Source: UBA4416 sp031539425
GTDB taxonomy: Bacteria > Bacteroidota > Bacteroidia > B-17B0 > Aurantibacillaceae
Length of the DNA: 30,856 bases
Assembly (NCBI GenBank): GCA_031539425.1
Contig: JAVKLI010000069.1
Location: forward strand, 1-30,856
Direction: 5' to 3'
Shown: in pieces, positions 6,379-16,586 of the stretch
Position numbering within the stretch: the first letter of the stretch is position 1
Layout: each line of letters begins with the position of its first letter
Position numbers and translations under genes: made by a program
The notes under the pieces: model-generated
Databases searched by the model: none
What the model saw: only the letters and a program-made list of their open reading frames with translations
What the model was told of the DNA's origin: nothing

Positions 6379-8049
6379 TTAATCAGGCAAATGCTTGTTA
6401 AGAAAACCACCAGTATTTGGTTTAATTTCTATATTATTTAGTGAATTAATTGACATATTAAAAGTTGATGCCTCAGTTTCTTTTGATGGTGTTTGATGAT
6501 GAATTTCTTTTTGATTTCTAATGTAAGCTGGCACTGACTCTAAATCATTTAAACCATCAGAAGATTGAGTTTTATTGGCTAATTCTTTCATCTTTTCAAG
6601 CCTTTCTTTAGCTAATTTAATTTGATGGCTTTGATTTATTAAATTAGTTTCTATAGAATTTTGGCGAACAATTTGCGGTTCTATTAATGGTTCCTTCTCA
6701 AAAAAATCTTGTTTATTTTCTTGTAATTGAGATGGCATATCTACAAATTCAAAAGTATCATTACTAGCTTCATTTAAATTTGAAACAATTAAAGTGTCAT
6801 GCGTATCTAATAATTCAGTTTCATTAGTTGTGTCTTCTGTATATTCAAATTGATTGGTTATAAGATCTGTGTTTTCAATGCTTTCAGTTTCTTCGTCTAA
6901 ACTAAATAAAGTATGTATAGCAGTATCTTTAGTTTCTTTTGAAATTACAACTGTAGACGCTTCTTGAGGAATAATTGCCACAAAAGGATCTAAATTTGTT
7001 GATTGATTAATAGGTAAAGGTTGCTTAATAGCTTGAATGGGTGCATCTAAATTAACAACGCTAATATTTTGAGGAGGTGTATACAGTTTTTGTTTAGTAA
7101 GAAATCCAGTAGCAATAATAGTTACCGAAACTTTATCGCCTAATGAAGTATCCATACCATAACCTGTGATTATTTCCGCTTCACCCCCTACAGTTTCTTG
7201 TAGGTAATCTGTAATTTCTCCAAATTCATCCATACCAACATCGTCTATACCACTTGTAATATTAATTAAAATATATTTAGCTCCAGATATATCACTATCA
7301 TTAAGTAAAGGTGATACTAAAGCATTTTCTACCGCTCTCAAATGCCTTCTTTCACCACTTGCTGTAGCATTGCCCATAATGGCTACGCCACTATTTTTCA
7401 TTACCGTTTTAACATCATTAAAATCAACATTTATGAGCATGTGTAAACTAATAATTTCGGCTATTGATTTTGCAGCGGTTGCTAATACATTGTTTGCTTG
7501 CGCAAAACACTCAGATACTTTTAAAGTTCCGTAAACTTCGCGAAGTTTGTCATTGCAAATAATAATCAATGAATCCACATGTTTTTTCATTTCTTCTATA
7601 CCTTTCTCTGCTAATTCTTTACGCTTCTTTCCTTCAAATGAAAATGGAATTGTTACAATACCAATTGTGAGTATACCTAACTCTTTAGCTACAGATGCGA
7701 TAACAGGCGCTGCTCCAGTACCGGTACCACCGCCTAAACCAGCAGTAATAAAAACCATTTTGGTAGAGTGCATTAAACATTCTTTTATAGTATCAATACT
7801 TTCAAGGGCAGCATTTTTACCTACTTCAGGGTTTGCACCAGCACCCTGGCCTTCAGTTAAGGCTGAACCTAATTGTATTTTGTTAGGAACTGGACTATTG
7901 TATAAGGCTTGCTTATCCGTATTGGTTACAACAAAATCTACTCCATTTATACCTAGCTGAAACATGTGATTGATAGCATTGCTACCGCCCCCACCTACTC
8001 CTATTACTTTTATAATTGGGCTTTCGTTTTGAAAATTTTGAGTGTTCAT
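6379..8049 (-). CDS. ftsZ: Cell division GTPase FtsZ
   Basis: A 556-residue tubulin homologue that polymerises with GTP into the Z-ring at mid-cell. The GTPase domain covers about residues 10-320. It includes VGGGGSNAI (18-26), the tubulin signature GGGTGTGAAP (106-115) and the catalytic T7 loop NVDFND (207-212). Residues 340-520 form a long acidic, low-complexity linker, which explains the large size and is common in Bacteroidota. A VPAYIRNQK segment and the C-terminal GGFLNKHLPD probably form the FtsA-binding tail. It is the last gene of the dcw operon, 25 bases after ftsA. Confidence 0.97.
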   Translation of the reverse strand: MNTQNFQNESPIIKVIGVGGGGSNAINHMFQLGINGVDFVVTNTDKQALYNSPVPNKIQLGSALTEGQGAGANPEVGKNAALESIDTIKECLMHSTKMVFITAGLGGGTGTGAAPVIASVAKELGILTIGIVTIPFSFEGKKRKELAEKGIEEMKKHVDSLIIICNDKLREVYGTLKVSECFAQANNVLATAAKSIAEIISLHMLINVDFNDVKTVMKNSGVAIMGNATASGERRHLRAVENALVSPLLNDSDISGAKYILINITSGIDDVGMDEFGEITDYLQETVGGEAEIITGYGMDTSLGDKVSVTIIATGFLTKQKLYTPPQNISVVNLDAPIQAIKQPLPINQSTNLDPFVAIIPQEASTVVISKETKDTAIHTLFSLDEETESIENTDLITNQFEYTEDTTNETELLDTHDTLIVSNLNEASNDTFEFVDMPSQLQENKQDFFEKEPLIEPQIVRQNSIETNLINQSHQIKLAKERLEKMKELANKTQSSDGLNDLESVPAYIRNQKEIHHQTPSKETEASTFNMSINSLNNIEIKPNTGGFLNKHLPD

Positions 8050-8074
8050 TTTACTTATTTTTTAGTTAGTTATG

Positions 8075-9415
8075 TTATATATCGTCGTTAAACCAATCTT
8101 TGGTTTTATTTAATATTGTTTCTAAAATATTGTTTTTTGATTTTGAAGTATGTGTCGTAACTGTTGAGTGATCAATTGGTTTTTCTACAGTTTGCTTACT
8201 ATTTTCTTTATTGGCATTGTTCTGTTTTTTATTTTTATTTTCATTTTCATATTTTTCAATTCCATATAAAACAAGACCAATGCCAGTAGCATATAACGGA
8301 TTTTTAAGTTCCTCTAAATTACTTCCACAAATATGTTCATTAGGTGTTCCAATTCTACAATCTAAGCCCGTTGTTTGCATTACCAATTGTGGTAAGTATT
8401 TTAGTTGAGCCCCACCTCCAGTAATTACGATACCTGCAGCTAATTTATTATCAAAACCAGAGTTTTTAATTTCAAATAATACAAGTTCTAAAATTTCTTT
8501 CATCCGCTCTTGAATAATGCGTGCTAAATTTTCAAAAGTAATTTCTTTGTTACGTTGCCCTCTGAGACCAGGAATAGAAACAACTTCATTTTTAGAATTT
8601 GGTTGAATGATAGCTGCACCAAATTTTACTTTTAGTTTTTCTGCTTGCGCTTTTAATATATTACACCCTTGTTTAATATCTTCTGTAATAATATTTCCGC
8701 CAAATGGAATAACAGATGTATGCCTAATGATGTTATCATAATAAATAGCAATATCAGTTGTACCACCACCAATATCAACTAACACAACTCCTGCTTCTTT
8801 CTCTTCTTCACTTAATACAGCTTTAGCACTTGCCAATGGCTCTAAGTTTAACTCTATGATAGATAAATTTGATTTGATTACGCATTTATGAATGTTTTTT
8901 ATAGCTGATACTTGGCCGGTAATAATATGAAAATTTGCTTCTAATAACATGCCAGCATGGCCTATAGGACGCTTAATGCCCCCTTCTCCATCAATAATAT
9001 ATTCTTGTGGATGTATATGTAAAATCTCTTCGCCTGCAGGTAAATTTAATCGATACATATTATCAATTAGTATATTGATATCATCTTGAGAAACTTCTTC
9101 ATCTAATGAATGTCTGGTAATGGAGCCTTTGCGTTGAATGCTTTTGATATGTTGACCTGCAATACCAACAATAACATCTTTAATATCAATATTGGTTTTT
9201 TCTGATGCAATTTGTACTGCTTTAGTTATAGACTCAATAGTTTGTTCAATGTTAGCAACTACTCCGCGTTGAACGCCTAATGAGTCAGTTTTACCTACAC
9301 CTAAAATTTCAATTTTATCATGTTGGTTTTTTACGCCTACTATACAAGCAATTTTTGTAGTACCTATATCTAAGCCAACCACTATGTCGTTATAATTATT
9401 TTCTTGTTCTATCAT
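8075..9415 (-). CDS. ftsA: Cell division protein FtsA (actin-like)
   Basis: A 446-residue actin-fold ATPase that tethers FtsZ filaments to the membrane. Visible are VVGLDIGTTKIACIVG (phosphate-1 loop, about 12-27), VVLVDIGGGTTDIAIY (phosphate-2) and the adenosine motif IVITGGGAQLKYLP. A Lys/Asn/Gln-rich linker follows, and the end (ETILNKTKDWFNDDI) fits the conserved amphipathic membrane-targeting helix. The start codon overlaps the ftsQ stop in a 4-base ATGA (9412-9415), so translation is probably coupled. ftsZ follows. Confidence 0.96.
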   Translation of the reverse strand: MIEQENNYNDIVVGLDIGTTKIACIVGVKNQHDKIEILGVGKTDSLGVQRGVVANIEQTIESITKAVQIASEKTNIDIKDVIVGIAGQHIKSIQRKGSITRHSLDEEVSQDDINILIDNMYRLNLPAGEEILHIHPQEYIIDGEGGIKRPIGHAGMLLEANFHIITGQVSAIKNIHKCVIKSNLSIIELNLEPLASAKAVLSEEEKEAGVVLVDIGGGTTDIAIYYDNIIRHTSVIPFGGNIITEDIKQGCNILKAQAEKLKVKFGAAIIQPNSKNEVVSIPGLRGQRNKEITFENLARIIQERMKEILELVLFEIKNSGFDNKLAAGIVITGGGAQLKYLPQLVMQTTGLDCRIGTPNEHICGSNLEELKNPLYATGIGLVLYGIEKYENENKNKKQNNANKENSKQTVEKPIDHSTVTTHTSKSKNNILETILNKTKDWFNDDI

Positions 9416-10233
9416 ATTGATTCTTTTTTATTACAAACAATTTGGTTTTTAAATTTTAAATTAATTACACTATAAGTTTGCCAATTATCTGTTTTGTTTA
9501 ACCCTTGGGTATAAAACAGTTTTAAGTTTAAAAATTTTTCTGCCATATTTTCTATCGAGCCAAAAATAATTTTATGACTTCCAATGGCAGGGTACAAAAT
9601 CAAATCATTATTTAAATCAATATAAATTTGATGAATGATTTTTTTTAACGTGCTGTCATTTTGTATGTGCATACTCATTTCATACACATCATCTAGCATT
9701 GAAATTCTATTTGCTGTTGGATTTAATTTTATTTCTTTAATGGTTGTAAAGTTTCGGTGAGTGTAAGGTTCATATAAATTACCAGATACAATCATTACTC
9801 TAGGCGTATAATTATCATTTGGAAATAAAACAGTTGATGTTGAATCTATATAATAATTATCGCCATTGCTGCTATAAACTCTTGCAATTGGATTTTTTTG
9901 GAGCGTTTCAATAACAATGTCTCCATTAATTTTTACAAAAACATTTGATTTTTCTATGTATGGATTTGAATTAAGTGTTTGCTCTAAGTCATACACATTT
10001 AAATTTTTTATTTTACTTGTTTTTAAACTATCGTTTTTTGTTTCAACTAATTCTAAAATCATTTTTTCATTTAAAAAACAATTTTCATTTTTATTTAAAA
10101 ATTTTACAGTAATATTTTTACAAGTTGTGTTTTGATGAGAAATGCTTACAAATGCGTAGGTAAATACAATGCATCCTATAATTACAACTCTTATTGCAAT
10201 AAATTTAATTTTATGTAAATTAATTTTGATCAC
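9412..10233 (-). CDS. ftsQ: Cell division protein FtsQ/DivIB
   Basis: A 273-residue bitopic membrane protein: a short cytoplasmic N-terminus, one helix at about 10-30 and a periplasmic remainder. Residues about 37-110 fit the POTRA domain (ITVKFLNKNENCFLNEK, NVYDLEQTLNSNPYIEKSNV), followed by the beta domain (YYIDSTSTVLFPN) and a C-terminal INLKFKNQIVCNK segment. FtsQ links FtsA/FtsK to FtsL-FtsB in the divisome. Sequence conservation is weak in this family, so the call rests on topology, the NPYIE..NV motif and position between murC (3-base gap) and ftsA (ATGA overlap). Confidence 0.9.
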   Translation of the reverse strand: MIKINLHKIKFIAIRVVIIGCIVFTYAFVSISHQNTTCKNITVKFLNKNENCFLNEKMILELVETKNDSLKTSKIKNLNVYDLEQTLNSNPYIEKSNVFVKINGDIVIETLQKNPIARVYSSNGDNYYIDSTSTVLFPNDNYTPRVMIVSGNLYEPYTHRNFTTIKEIKLNPTANRISMLDDVYEMSMHIQNDSTLKKIIHQIYIDLNNDLILYPAIGSHKIIFGSIENMAEKFLNLKLFYTQGLNKTDNWQTYSVINLKFKNQIVCNKKESI

Positions 10234-10236
10234 TTT

Positions 10237-11643
10237 TTAATTAATATTTTTGCTTAATAATATTTTTTCAATAGGTTGAATTAAACTATCAATATCTCCT
10301 GCACCTAATGTTAATAGTACTTCTGGTGTTTTGTTTTTTAAATACTCTAACACTTGATTTTTTGTAAATAACATTTTATGTTGTAATTCTATTTTATCTA
10401 ACAAGGCTTTAGATGTAATTCCTTCTATTGGCAATTCACGTGCTGGGTATATATCTAATAAAATACATTCATCTAAATTACTTAAGGATGCAGCAAATTC
10501 AATCATAAAATCTCTGGTGCGTGTAAATAAATGTGGTTGAAAAATGCCTGTTATTTTTTTATTTTGATATAGTTGTTTGACTGCACTAATTGCTGCATTA
10601 AGTTCTTGTGGGTGATGAGCGTAATCATCAATATAAACACAATTTGTTTGTTTTACTCTATAATCAAATCTTCTGCTAACACCGGAAAAATTATGCAATG
10701 CCATTTTAATGTCATTTGATGTAACTCCAATTTGTTGTGCAACTGTTGAAGCTGCAATGGCATTTTCTACATTATGTAACCCCGGAAATATCATCACAAT
10801 ATCATTAATGTTTTCTAAACTGCTTTTCATATTAAAGGTGAATTTTTCTGCTTCAATTTTAATGTGTGTTGCTTCAAATTCTGTGTTTAAATTTAAAGAG
10901 TAAATCAATCGTTTTTTGTGGAGTTTAATTGCTTTATCAACAGAATTCTTAACAATTAGCACCCCATCCTTTTGTACTTGATCTGTAAATTCTAAATACG
11001 TGTTTTGCATGGCTTTTTCATTTAAATAAATATCTAAATGGTCAGCATCTACACTTGTAATTAATAAAATATGTGGGTGTAAGGTTAAAAAAGATTTATC
11101 ATACTCATCTGCCTCTACTACCAAATAAGTTTCTTTTGAAATAGCTTCACCTAAAATTAAATTGGTGTTATAATTTTTAGAGATGCCTCCTAAAAAGGCA
11201 TAAAAATTAACATTTGCTGTTTTTAATATATGTGCTACTAAAGTAGAGGTAGTAGTTTTACCATGCGTACCAGCTATAGCAATGGTTTTAAATTGTTTTG
11301 AAATTTCACCCAATACCACAGAGCGCTTTAACATGGTTAATTGATGTAAAGTACAAAATTCAAATTCTTTTAAATTAATAGGAACAGCAGGCGTATAAAT
11401 AATAAGAAGTTCATTAATAGTATGATGTTTTAAAATTTGTTCAAGATGCGTAGTGTCATCTTCATAATGAATTTTGATGTTTTCTTTATCTAACTCTGTA
11501 GTTAATGCTGATGGTGTTTTATCATAACCATAAACAGACTTTTTAAAGTGATTAAAATAACGCGCTAATGCACTCATACCTATACCTCCAATACCTATAA
11601 AATAATAGGTTTTGTAAGACATGATATTGGTTTGATTTTTCAT
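10237..11643 (-). CDS. murC: UDP-N-acetylmuramate-L-alanine ligase
   Basis: A 468-residue cytoplasmic ligase that adds L-alanine to UDP-MurNAc using ATP. The Rossmann segment FIGIGGIGMSALA (15-27) binds UDP-MurNAc. The P-loop GTHGKTTT (125-132) and the central EADEYDKSFL and DADHLDIY motifs are typical of MurC, and the C-terminal domain carries DDYAHHPQE. The length is standard. The ATG shares one base with the murG stop (TAATG at 11641-11645), indicating coupled translation. Confidence 0.97.
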   Translation of the reverse strand: MKNQTNIMSYKTYYFIGIGGIGMSALARYFNHFKKSVYGYDKTPSALTTELDKENIKIHYEDDTTHLEQILKHHTINELLIIYTPAVPINLKEFEFCTLHQLTMLKRSVVLGEISKQFKTIAIAGTHGKTTTSTLVAHILKTANVNFYAFLGGISKNYNTNLILGEAISKETYLVVEADEYDKSFLTLHPHILLITSVDADHLDIYLNEKAMQNTYLEFTDQVQKDGVLIVKNSVDKAIKLHKKRLIYSLNLNTEFEATHIKIEAEKFTFNMKSSLENINDIVMIFPGLHNVENAIAASTVAQQIGVTSNDIKMALHNFSGVSRRFDYRVKQTNCVYIDDYAHHPQELNAAISAVKQLYQNKKITGIFQPHLFTRTRDFMIEFAASLSNLDECILLDIYPARELPIEGITSKALLDKIELQHKMLFTKNQVLEYLKNKTPEVLLTLGAGDIDSLIQPIEKILLSKNIN

Positions 11644-12749
11644 TAAACTTTTAATATTTGTTTTATTTCATTTAAAATAACCTGAGTTGCATCTGGTTGC
11701 GCAAATTGTTCTAAATTTTCAGAAAGTGATTTTTGCAACAAATCATCATTAATTAAACTAAATGCTGCGGTTAGTAAATCTTGTTTTGCATGTTTTTCTT
11801 TTATTAAAATGGTAGCCTGTTTTTCTTTTAATCTCAAGGCATTTTTTGTTTGATGATCTTCTGCGGCTGTAGGTAATGGAACTAATATGCTTGGTTTTTT
11901 TAACATGCTTAATTCTGCTATAGCGCTAGCACCAGCTCTTGATATGACTATGGTTGAAATGCAATAGGCTAAATCCATTCGGCTAATAAATGGATACACG
12001 CGTATGTGATTATTTTTAAATTTTGAAATTTTCTCTTTTGCAGTTTCATAAAACGCAGATCCTGTTTGCCAAATTAATTGAGCTTCATTATTTTCAAATA
12101 ATTGTAAGTTATGAGTTATTGCTTCATTAATACCCTTAGCACCCAAACTTCCGCCTACAATTAAAATTGTTTTAGCGTTATTTTTTAAATTAAAAAACAA
12201 TTCAGCCTCTTGCATTTTGTTTTCAATATTCAAAACTTCTGATCTAATTGGATTACCTGATATGATGAGTTTTTCTTTTTTAAAAAACAAATTCATGTTG
12301 GGATAAGCAACGCAGATTTTTGTGGCGCATTTACCTAGTATTTTATTAGTTAAACCGGGTAATGCATTTTGTTCTTGAATTAATGTTGGAATATTTAAAA
12401 GTTGAGCAATACATAAAACTGGTCCAGTTACATAACCTCCGGTGCCAATAACTAAATCAGGGTTAAACTGTTTTATAATTTTGTAAGATTTAAATAGGCT
12501 TAAAACAACTTTAAAAGGCAATAATAAATTACTTACAATTTCTTTTCTTTTAATGCCTGCAATAGGAATGCTTTTAATATTAAAACCTGCCAGTGGTACT
12601 TTTTCCATTTCCATTTTACCTGAAGCACCTACAAACAAAATATCTACATTTTTAATTTCTTGTTTTAATACATTAGCTATTGCCACGGCAGGAAATATAT
12701 GTCCTCCAGTACCACCTCCGCTTAATATTATTTTACTATTATTTAACAC
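11643..12749 (-). CDS. murG: UDP-GlcNAc:lipid I N-acetylglucosaminyltransferase
   Basis: A 368-residue GT-B enzyme at the inner face of the membrane that converts lipid I to lipid II. The glycine-rich GGGTGGH is at residues 11-17, IGTGGYVTGPV at about 99-109 and the second domain's VGGSLGA at about 198-204. The UDP-GlcNAc site shows SRAGASAIAEL and PLPTAAEDHQ. The GTG start at 12749 is chosen because no ATG lies before the glycine-rich loop; it follows the ftsW stop by 8 bases. Confidence 0.96.
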   Translation of the reverse strand: MLNNSKIILSGGGTGGHIFPAVAIANVLKQEIKNVDILFVGASGKMEMEKVPLAGFNIKSIPIAGIKRKEIVSNLLLPFKVVLSLFKSYKIIKQFNPDLVIGTGGYVTGPVLCIAQLLNIPTLIQEQNALPGLTNKILGKCATKICVAYPNMNLFFKKEKLIISGNPIRSEVLNIENKMQEAELFFNLKNNAKTILIVGGSLGAKGINEAITHNLQLFENNEAQLIWQTGSAFYETAKEKISKFKNNHIRVYPFISRMDLAYCISTIVISRAGASAIAELSMLKKPSILVPLPTAAEDHQTKNALRLKEKQATILIKEKHAKQDLLTAAFSLINDDLLQKSLSENLEQFAQPDATQVILNEIKQILKV

Positions 12750-12757
12750 AACTGTAT

Positions 12758-13903
12758 TTAATTTATTTCGGTTTTAGATTGCATACCCATTTTATTTGTT
12801 TTACTCACATTTAAAATAATACCAATTGCAACGCAACTTATCCAAATAGAAGACCCTCCCATACTTACTAATGGTAAGGGTTGCCCAGATACTGGAAATA
12901 AATTTACAGCAATAGCCATATTAAGTAATGCTTGAAAAACCAAGCTAAAACTTAAGCCCAGTACAATTAGTGAGCCAAAATCTTTTTCAGACTCCTTACT
13001 AATTTTTATACATCTGTAAAAAAATATGAGATACAAAAACAAAACAATAACACCAGATATAATTCCATATTCTTCTATGATAATAGCATAAATAAAATCG
13101 GAAGATGCTTGAGGTAAAAAAGCCCTTTGAGAACTATTACCAGGCCCTTTACCAAATACACCCCCTGTAGATATAGCAATTTTGGCTTGGTCTATTTGAT
13201 AGTTTTTATTGGCGTCATTTCCTTTAAACCCTTCTATTCTGCTTTTCCAGGTAACTCCTCGTCCGCCCGGAATAGCATTAGGAAATTTTAAAATAATAAA
13301 TAACAACAATACTATGCTTATAAAACATACACCAAGTAATTGAAGAAATATTTTTGATTTAATACCTCCTACATACATTAAAAATAAAGTGCTTACAAAT
13401 AACAATATTGCTGATGATAAATTGGCAGGAAAAATTAACCCGCATATTAAACCTATTGGTAGCAATAAATACTTTATTAAAGAATAAAAATCAATAATTA
13501 CATCACGCTTTAAAACGATAACTCTTGCTACATAAATAATTAAAATAAATTTTGCTAAATCGGATGATTGAAACGTTAATCCAATTTTAGGTATTTCTAT
13601 CCATCTACTTGCTTCGCCTACTTGAACCCCTTTTATTAAAGTAAATAATAGCAATGGAATGATAATGAAAATGCCTATTTGCGATATGCGTGAAAAAACT
13701 TGAAAGCGTAATTTGTGTACCACATATATTAAACCTAACCCAGATAAAATTTTAAATGTGTGCCCTACCAAATATATAAACGTATTGCCATTTTTAAAAC
13801 GGTGTGCATAGGTTACTACAGAGCTGTATACTGCTAAAATAGATAGCAGAGATAGTAGTAACACTATAATCCAAATACGTTTATCGCCTTTCAAATAATC
13901 CAT
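12758..13903 (-). CDS. ftsW: Septal peptidoglycan glycosyltransferase FtsW (SEDS family)
   Basis: A 381-residue polytopic SEDS protein with about ten membrane helices that polymerises lipid II at the septum together with the FtsI transpeptidase. It shows GEASRWIEIPKIGLTFQSSDLAKF (about 96-119), NLSSAIL in the usual NLSTA position, the large extracytoplasmic loop with GKGPGNSSQRAFLPQASSDF containing the catalytic-position Asp269, and the C-terminal SGQPLPLVSMGGSS. The FtsW assignment over RodA rests on the dcw setting between murD and murG. Confidence 0.95.
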   Translation of the reverse strand: MDYLKGDKRIWIIVLLLSLLSILAVYSSVVTYAHRFKNGNTFIYLVGHTFKILSGLGLIYVVHKLRFQVFSRISQIGIFIIIPLLLFTLIKGVQVGEASRWIEIPKIGLTFQSSDLAKFILIIYVARVIVLKRDVIIDFYSLIKYLLLPIGLICGLIFPANLSSAILLFVSTLFLMYVGGIKSKIFLQLLGVCFISIVLLLFIILKFPNAIPGGRGVTWKSRIEGFKGNDANKNYQIDQAKIAISTGGVFGKGPGNSSQRAFLPQASSDFIYAIIIEEYGIISGVIVLFLYLIFFYRCIKISKESEKDFGSLIVLGLSFSLVFQALLNMAIAVNLFPVSGQPLPLVSMGGSSIWISCVAIGIILNVSKTNKMGMQSKTEIN

Positions 13904-13911
13904 AAATAGAC

Positions 13912-15312
13912 TTATAATTTTCTTACTGCTTTTTTAAATTGAGCGCCTCTATCTTCGTAATTATCAAATAAATCAAAGCTAGCACAAGCTGGTGATAATA
14001 AAACGGTATCACCTTCTTTAGAAAATTTATAGGCTTGTTTTACAGCATCAACCATATTTTTAGTTTCAACAATATATTCTACTACATGACTAAACGATTT
14101 GATGATTTTTTTATTATTTACACCTAAGCATACAATAGCTTTAACTTTTGCCTTTACTAACTCTTCAAGTTCTGCATAATTGTTACCCTTATCTTGTCCG
14201 CCTACTATCCATACTGTTGGGGTGTTCATAGATTCTAACGCGTACCATGCCGAATTAATATTGGTTGATTTAGAATCATTAATGTATAACACTTTATTTA
14301 CAGTATTTACGTGTTCTAATCTGTGTTCTACATTTTCAAAAGTTTCTAAACTTTCACGAATTACGCTATTTTTTACGTTTACTATTTTACTTGCTAAAGC
14401 TGCAGCCATTGAGTTATACAAATTATGCTTGCCGTTGAGGGTTAATTGATACATTGACATAGTGAAGGGTTTTTGGTTTTTATAGGTTAGGGTTATTGTT
14501 GTTTTTTTTAAAAAGGCGCCATTGCCTTTAATTGGTTTAGTTATAGAAAAGGGTACTTGAGATGCTGATTGTTTGTGTTTAGTTAAATAATTGGATATAA
14601 CTGAGTCATCTTTGCAGTAAATAAAGTGTTCGGTTTTGGTTTGATTTTGAGTAATGCGAAATTTTGATTTGATGTAATTTTCAAACTGGTATTCGTATCT
14701 ATCTAAATGATCTGGTGTTATGTTTAATAGTATAGATACATTTGCTTTAAATTCAAACATATCATCTAACTGAAAACTACTGAGTTCCAACACGTAGTAT
14801 TCAAATCGTTTTGTGGCTACTTGATATGCAAAACTTTTACCAACATTTCCACCTAAACCTACTTTATACCCTGCTGTTTTTAATATATGGTATGCTAAAA
14901 GTGTGGTAGTTGTTTTTCCATTAGATCCGGTAATACAAATTGTTTTTGCCTTAGTGTATCTGCCTGCAAATTCTATTTCTGATATAATGGGAATATTTTT
15001 ATTTTTTATTTTTTTAATGATATCAACTGTGTTAGGTATGCCAGGACTTTTAATTACAGTGTTTGCATTTAATATTTTTGATTGGGTGTGTTTACCCTCT
15101 TCAAAAACGATTTCATGTTTTTGTAATTGTTTTTTATAAACTGGCTTTAGTTTATTGTAATCTGATAAAAACACATCAAAGCCTTTTTTCTTAGCTAGTA
15201 TGGCGCTACCCACACCGCTTTCGCCACCACCAAGTACTACAATACGTTTAGTGTTGGTTGTTTTAGCAACAAACACTTGGTTTTTTAAAATATGTTTTTT
15301 AGAAACTACCAA
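13912..15312 (-). CDS. murD: UDP-N-acetylmuramoyl-L-alanine-D-glutamate ligase
   Basis: A 466-residue ligase adding D-glutamate to UDP-MurNAc-L-Ala. RIVVLGGGESGVGSA (23-37) is the UDP-binding start, GSNGKTTTTLL (129-139) the P-loop, and NITPDHLDRY and NDSKSTN mark the middle and C-terminal domains. The TTG at 15312 lies 2 bases after the mraY stop but gives about 22 residues before the first strand, more than usual. A GTG at 15276 would give a more ordinary N-terminus. No ATG is available, so the exact start is uncertain. Confidence 0.95.
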   Translation of the reverse strand: MVVSKKHILKNQVFVAKTTNTKRIVVLGGGESGVGSAILAKKKGFDVFLSDYNKLKPVYKKQLQKHEIVFEEGKHTQSKILNANTVIKSPGIPNTVDIIKKIKNKNIPIISEIEFAGRYTKAKTICITGSNGKTTTTLLAYHILKTAGYKVGLGGNVGKSFAYQVATKRFEYYVLELSSFQLDDMFEFKANVSILLNITPDHLDRYEYQFENYIKSKFRITQNQTKTEHFIYCKDDSVISNYLTKHKQSASQVPFSITKPIKGNGAFLKKTTITLTYKNQKPFTMSMYQLTLNGKHNLYNSMAAALASKIVNVKNSVIRESLETFENVEHRLEHVNTVNKVLYINDSKSTNINSAWYALESMNTPTVWIVGGQDKGNNYAELEELVKAKVKAIVCLGVNNKKIIKSFSHVVEYIVETKNMVDAVKQAYKFSKEGDTVLLSPACASFDLFDNYEDRGAQFKKAVRKL

Positions 15313-15314
15313 TG

Positions 15315-16583
15315 TTATCTAATTTTTAAAGTGATAATGGTTAAGGCTGCTAAAATGATTCCTACAATAAAAAAGCGGTTTACAATTTTTGACTCGTGTA
15401 ATCCTTTCTTTTGAAAATGATGATGCAAGGGTGCCATTAAAAATAGGCGGTTGGCTTTTGCAAATTCTAACCCTTTTTTTCGTTTTTGAAATTTGAAATA
15501 ATATACTTGCAACACCACTGATAAATTTTCTACTAAAAATATACCACACAAAATGGGTATTAAAAGTTCTTTTCTAATAGTGATAGCAAACACCGCAATA
15601 ATTCCTCCAATGGCTAAGCTACCTGTATCGCCCATAAATATTTGAGCAGGATAAGAATTGTACCACAAAAAACCAACACATGCGCCCACAAAGGCTGCAA
15701 TAAAAATTACCAACTCACCGGTATTAGGTAAATACATTATATTTAAGTAATCTGCAAATATGGTATTACCACTTACATAAGCCAGTACACCTAAAGTAAC
15801 ACCAATAATAGCACTAGTACCCGCGGCTAAACCATCTATACCATCTGTTAAATTAGCACCATTAGATACTGAAACTAAAATGATTACAATAATTAAAGTA
15901 AACACAAGCCAACCAAAAAAGGTACCATATTGCCAATTCTCATCTATAAATGAAGTATAATCTAACTCATTATGTTTCACAAAAGGAATGGTTGTTTTAG
16001 TAGATTTTACAGTATGTTTGGCATAAACTGGAATTTTAAATTTATGTTCCGTTTTAATACCTTGCTCTACCGCGTAAGTAGTTTCTAAGTTAGATGCAAT
16101 ACGTTCTCTTATTACCACTTGTGGATGAAAATATAAAATAGTAGCTACAATTATTCCAATACCTACTTGACCTATTACTTTAAACTTTCCTTTTAATCCT
16201 TCTTTATTTTTTTTAAATACTTTTATATAATCATCTATAAAACCTATAGTGCCAAGCCATATAGTAGATATAATCATGATAATGATATACACATTACATA
16301 AATTAGCAAACAAAAGTGTAGGAATTAAAATGGAAATTAATATAATGATACCTCCAATTGTAGGTGTACCCGATTTTTCATTTTGCCCACTTAACCCTAA
16401 ATCTCTAACAGTTTCGCCAATAGATTTTTTCTTAATGTAATTGATAATTTTTTTTCCAAATAGCATGGATATAATTAACGATACAATTAACGATAGAAGG
16501 GCTCTAGTGGATATATAATCTAAAGCACCTAAGCCTGGTAAACGTGTAATGTGATTTAAGTAATTAAATAAATGATAAAGCAT
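15315..16583 (-). CDS. mraY: Phospho-MurNAc-pentapeptide translocase
   Basis: A 422-residue polytopic enzyme that moves phospho-MurNAc-pentapeptide to undecaprenyl phosphate, making lipid I. Catalytic motifs are GFIDDYIK (114-121), NLTDGIDGLAAG (244-255) and GDTGSLAIGG (318-327), with HHH at 387-389. It is about 60 residues longer than E. coli MraY because of a periplasmic insertion near residues 155-215, which I know from other Bacteroidota MraY proteins. It lies 3 bases after murE. Confidence 0.97.
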   Translation of the reverse strand: MLYHLFNYLNHITRLPGLGALDYISTRALLSLIVSLIISMLFGKKIINYIKKKSIGETVRDLGLSGQNEKSGTPTIGGIIILISILIPTLLFANLCNVYIIIMIISTIWLGTIGFIDDYIKVFKKNKEGLKGKFKVIGQVGIGIIVATILYFHPQVVIRERIASNLETTYAVEQGIKTEHKFKIPVYAKHTVKSTKTTIPFVKHNELDYTSFIDENWQYGTFFGWLVFTLIIVIILVSVSNGANLTDGIDGLAAGTSAIIGVTLGVLAYVSGNTIFADYLNIMYLPNTGELVIFIAAFVGACVGFLWYNSYPAQIFMGDTGSLAIGGIIAVFAITIRKELLIPILCGIFLVENLSVVLQVYYFKFQKRKKGLEFAKANRLFLMAPLHHHFQKKGLHESKIVNRFFIVGIILAALTIITLKIR

Positions 16584-16586
16584 AAT

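Noticed and set aside
7547..7960. 137-codon plus-strand open frame opposite ftsZ
   Set aside because: It is antisense to the conserved GTPase domain of FtsZ and has no recognisable motif; the open frame follows from the codon bias of ftsZ.
15319..15549. 76-codon minus-strand frame inside mraY
   Set aside because: It is a shifted frame of the mraY 3' end, and the MraY motifs in the main frame are complete.
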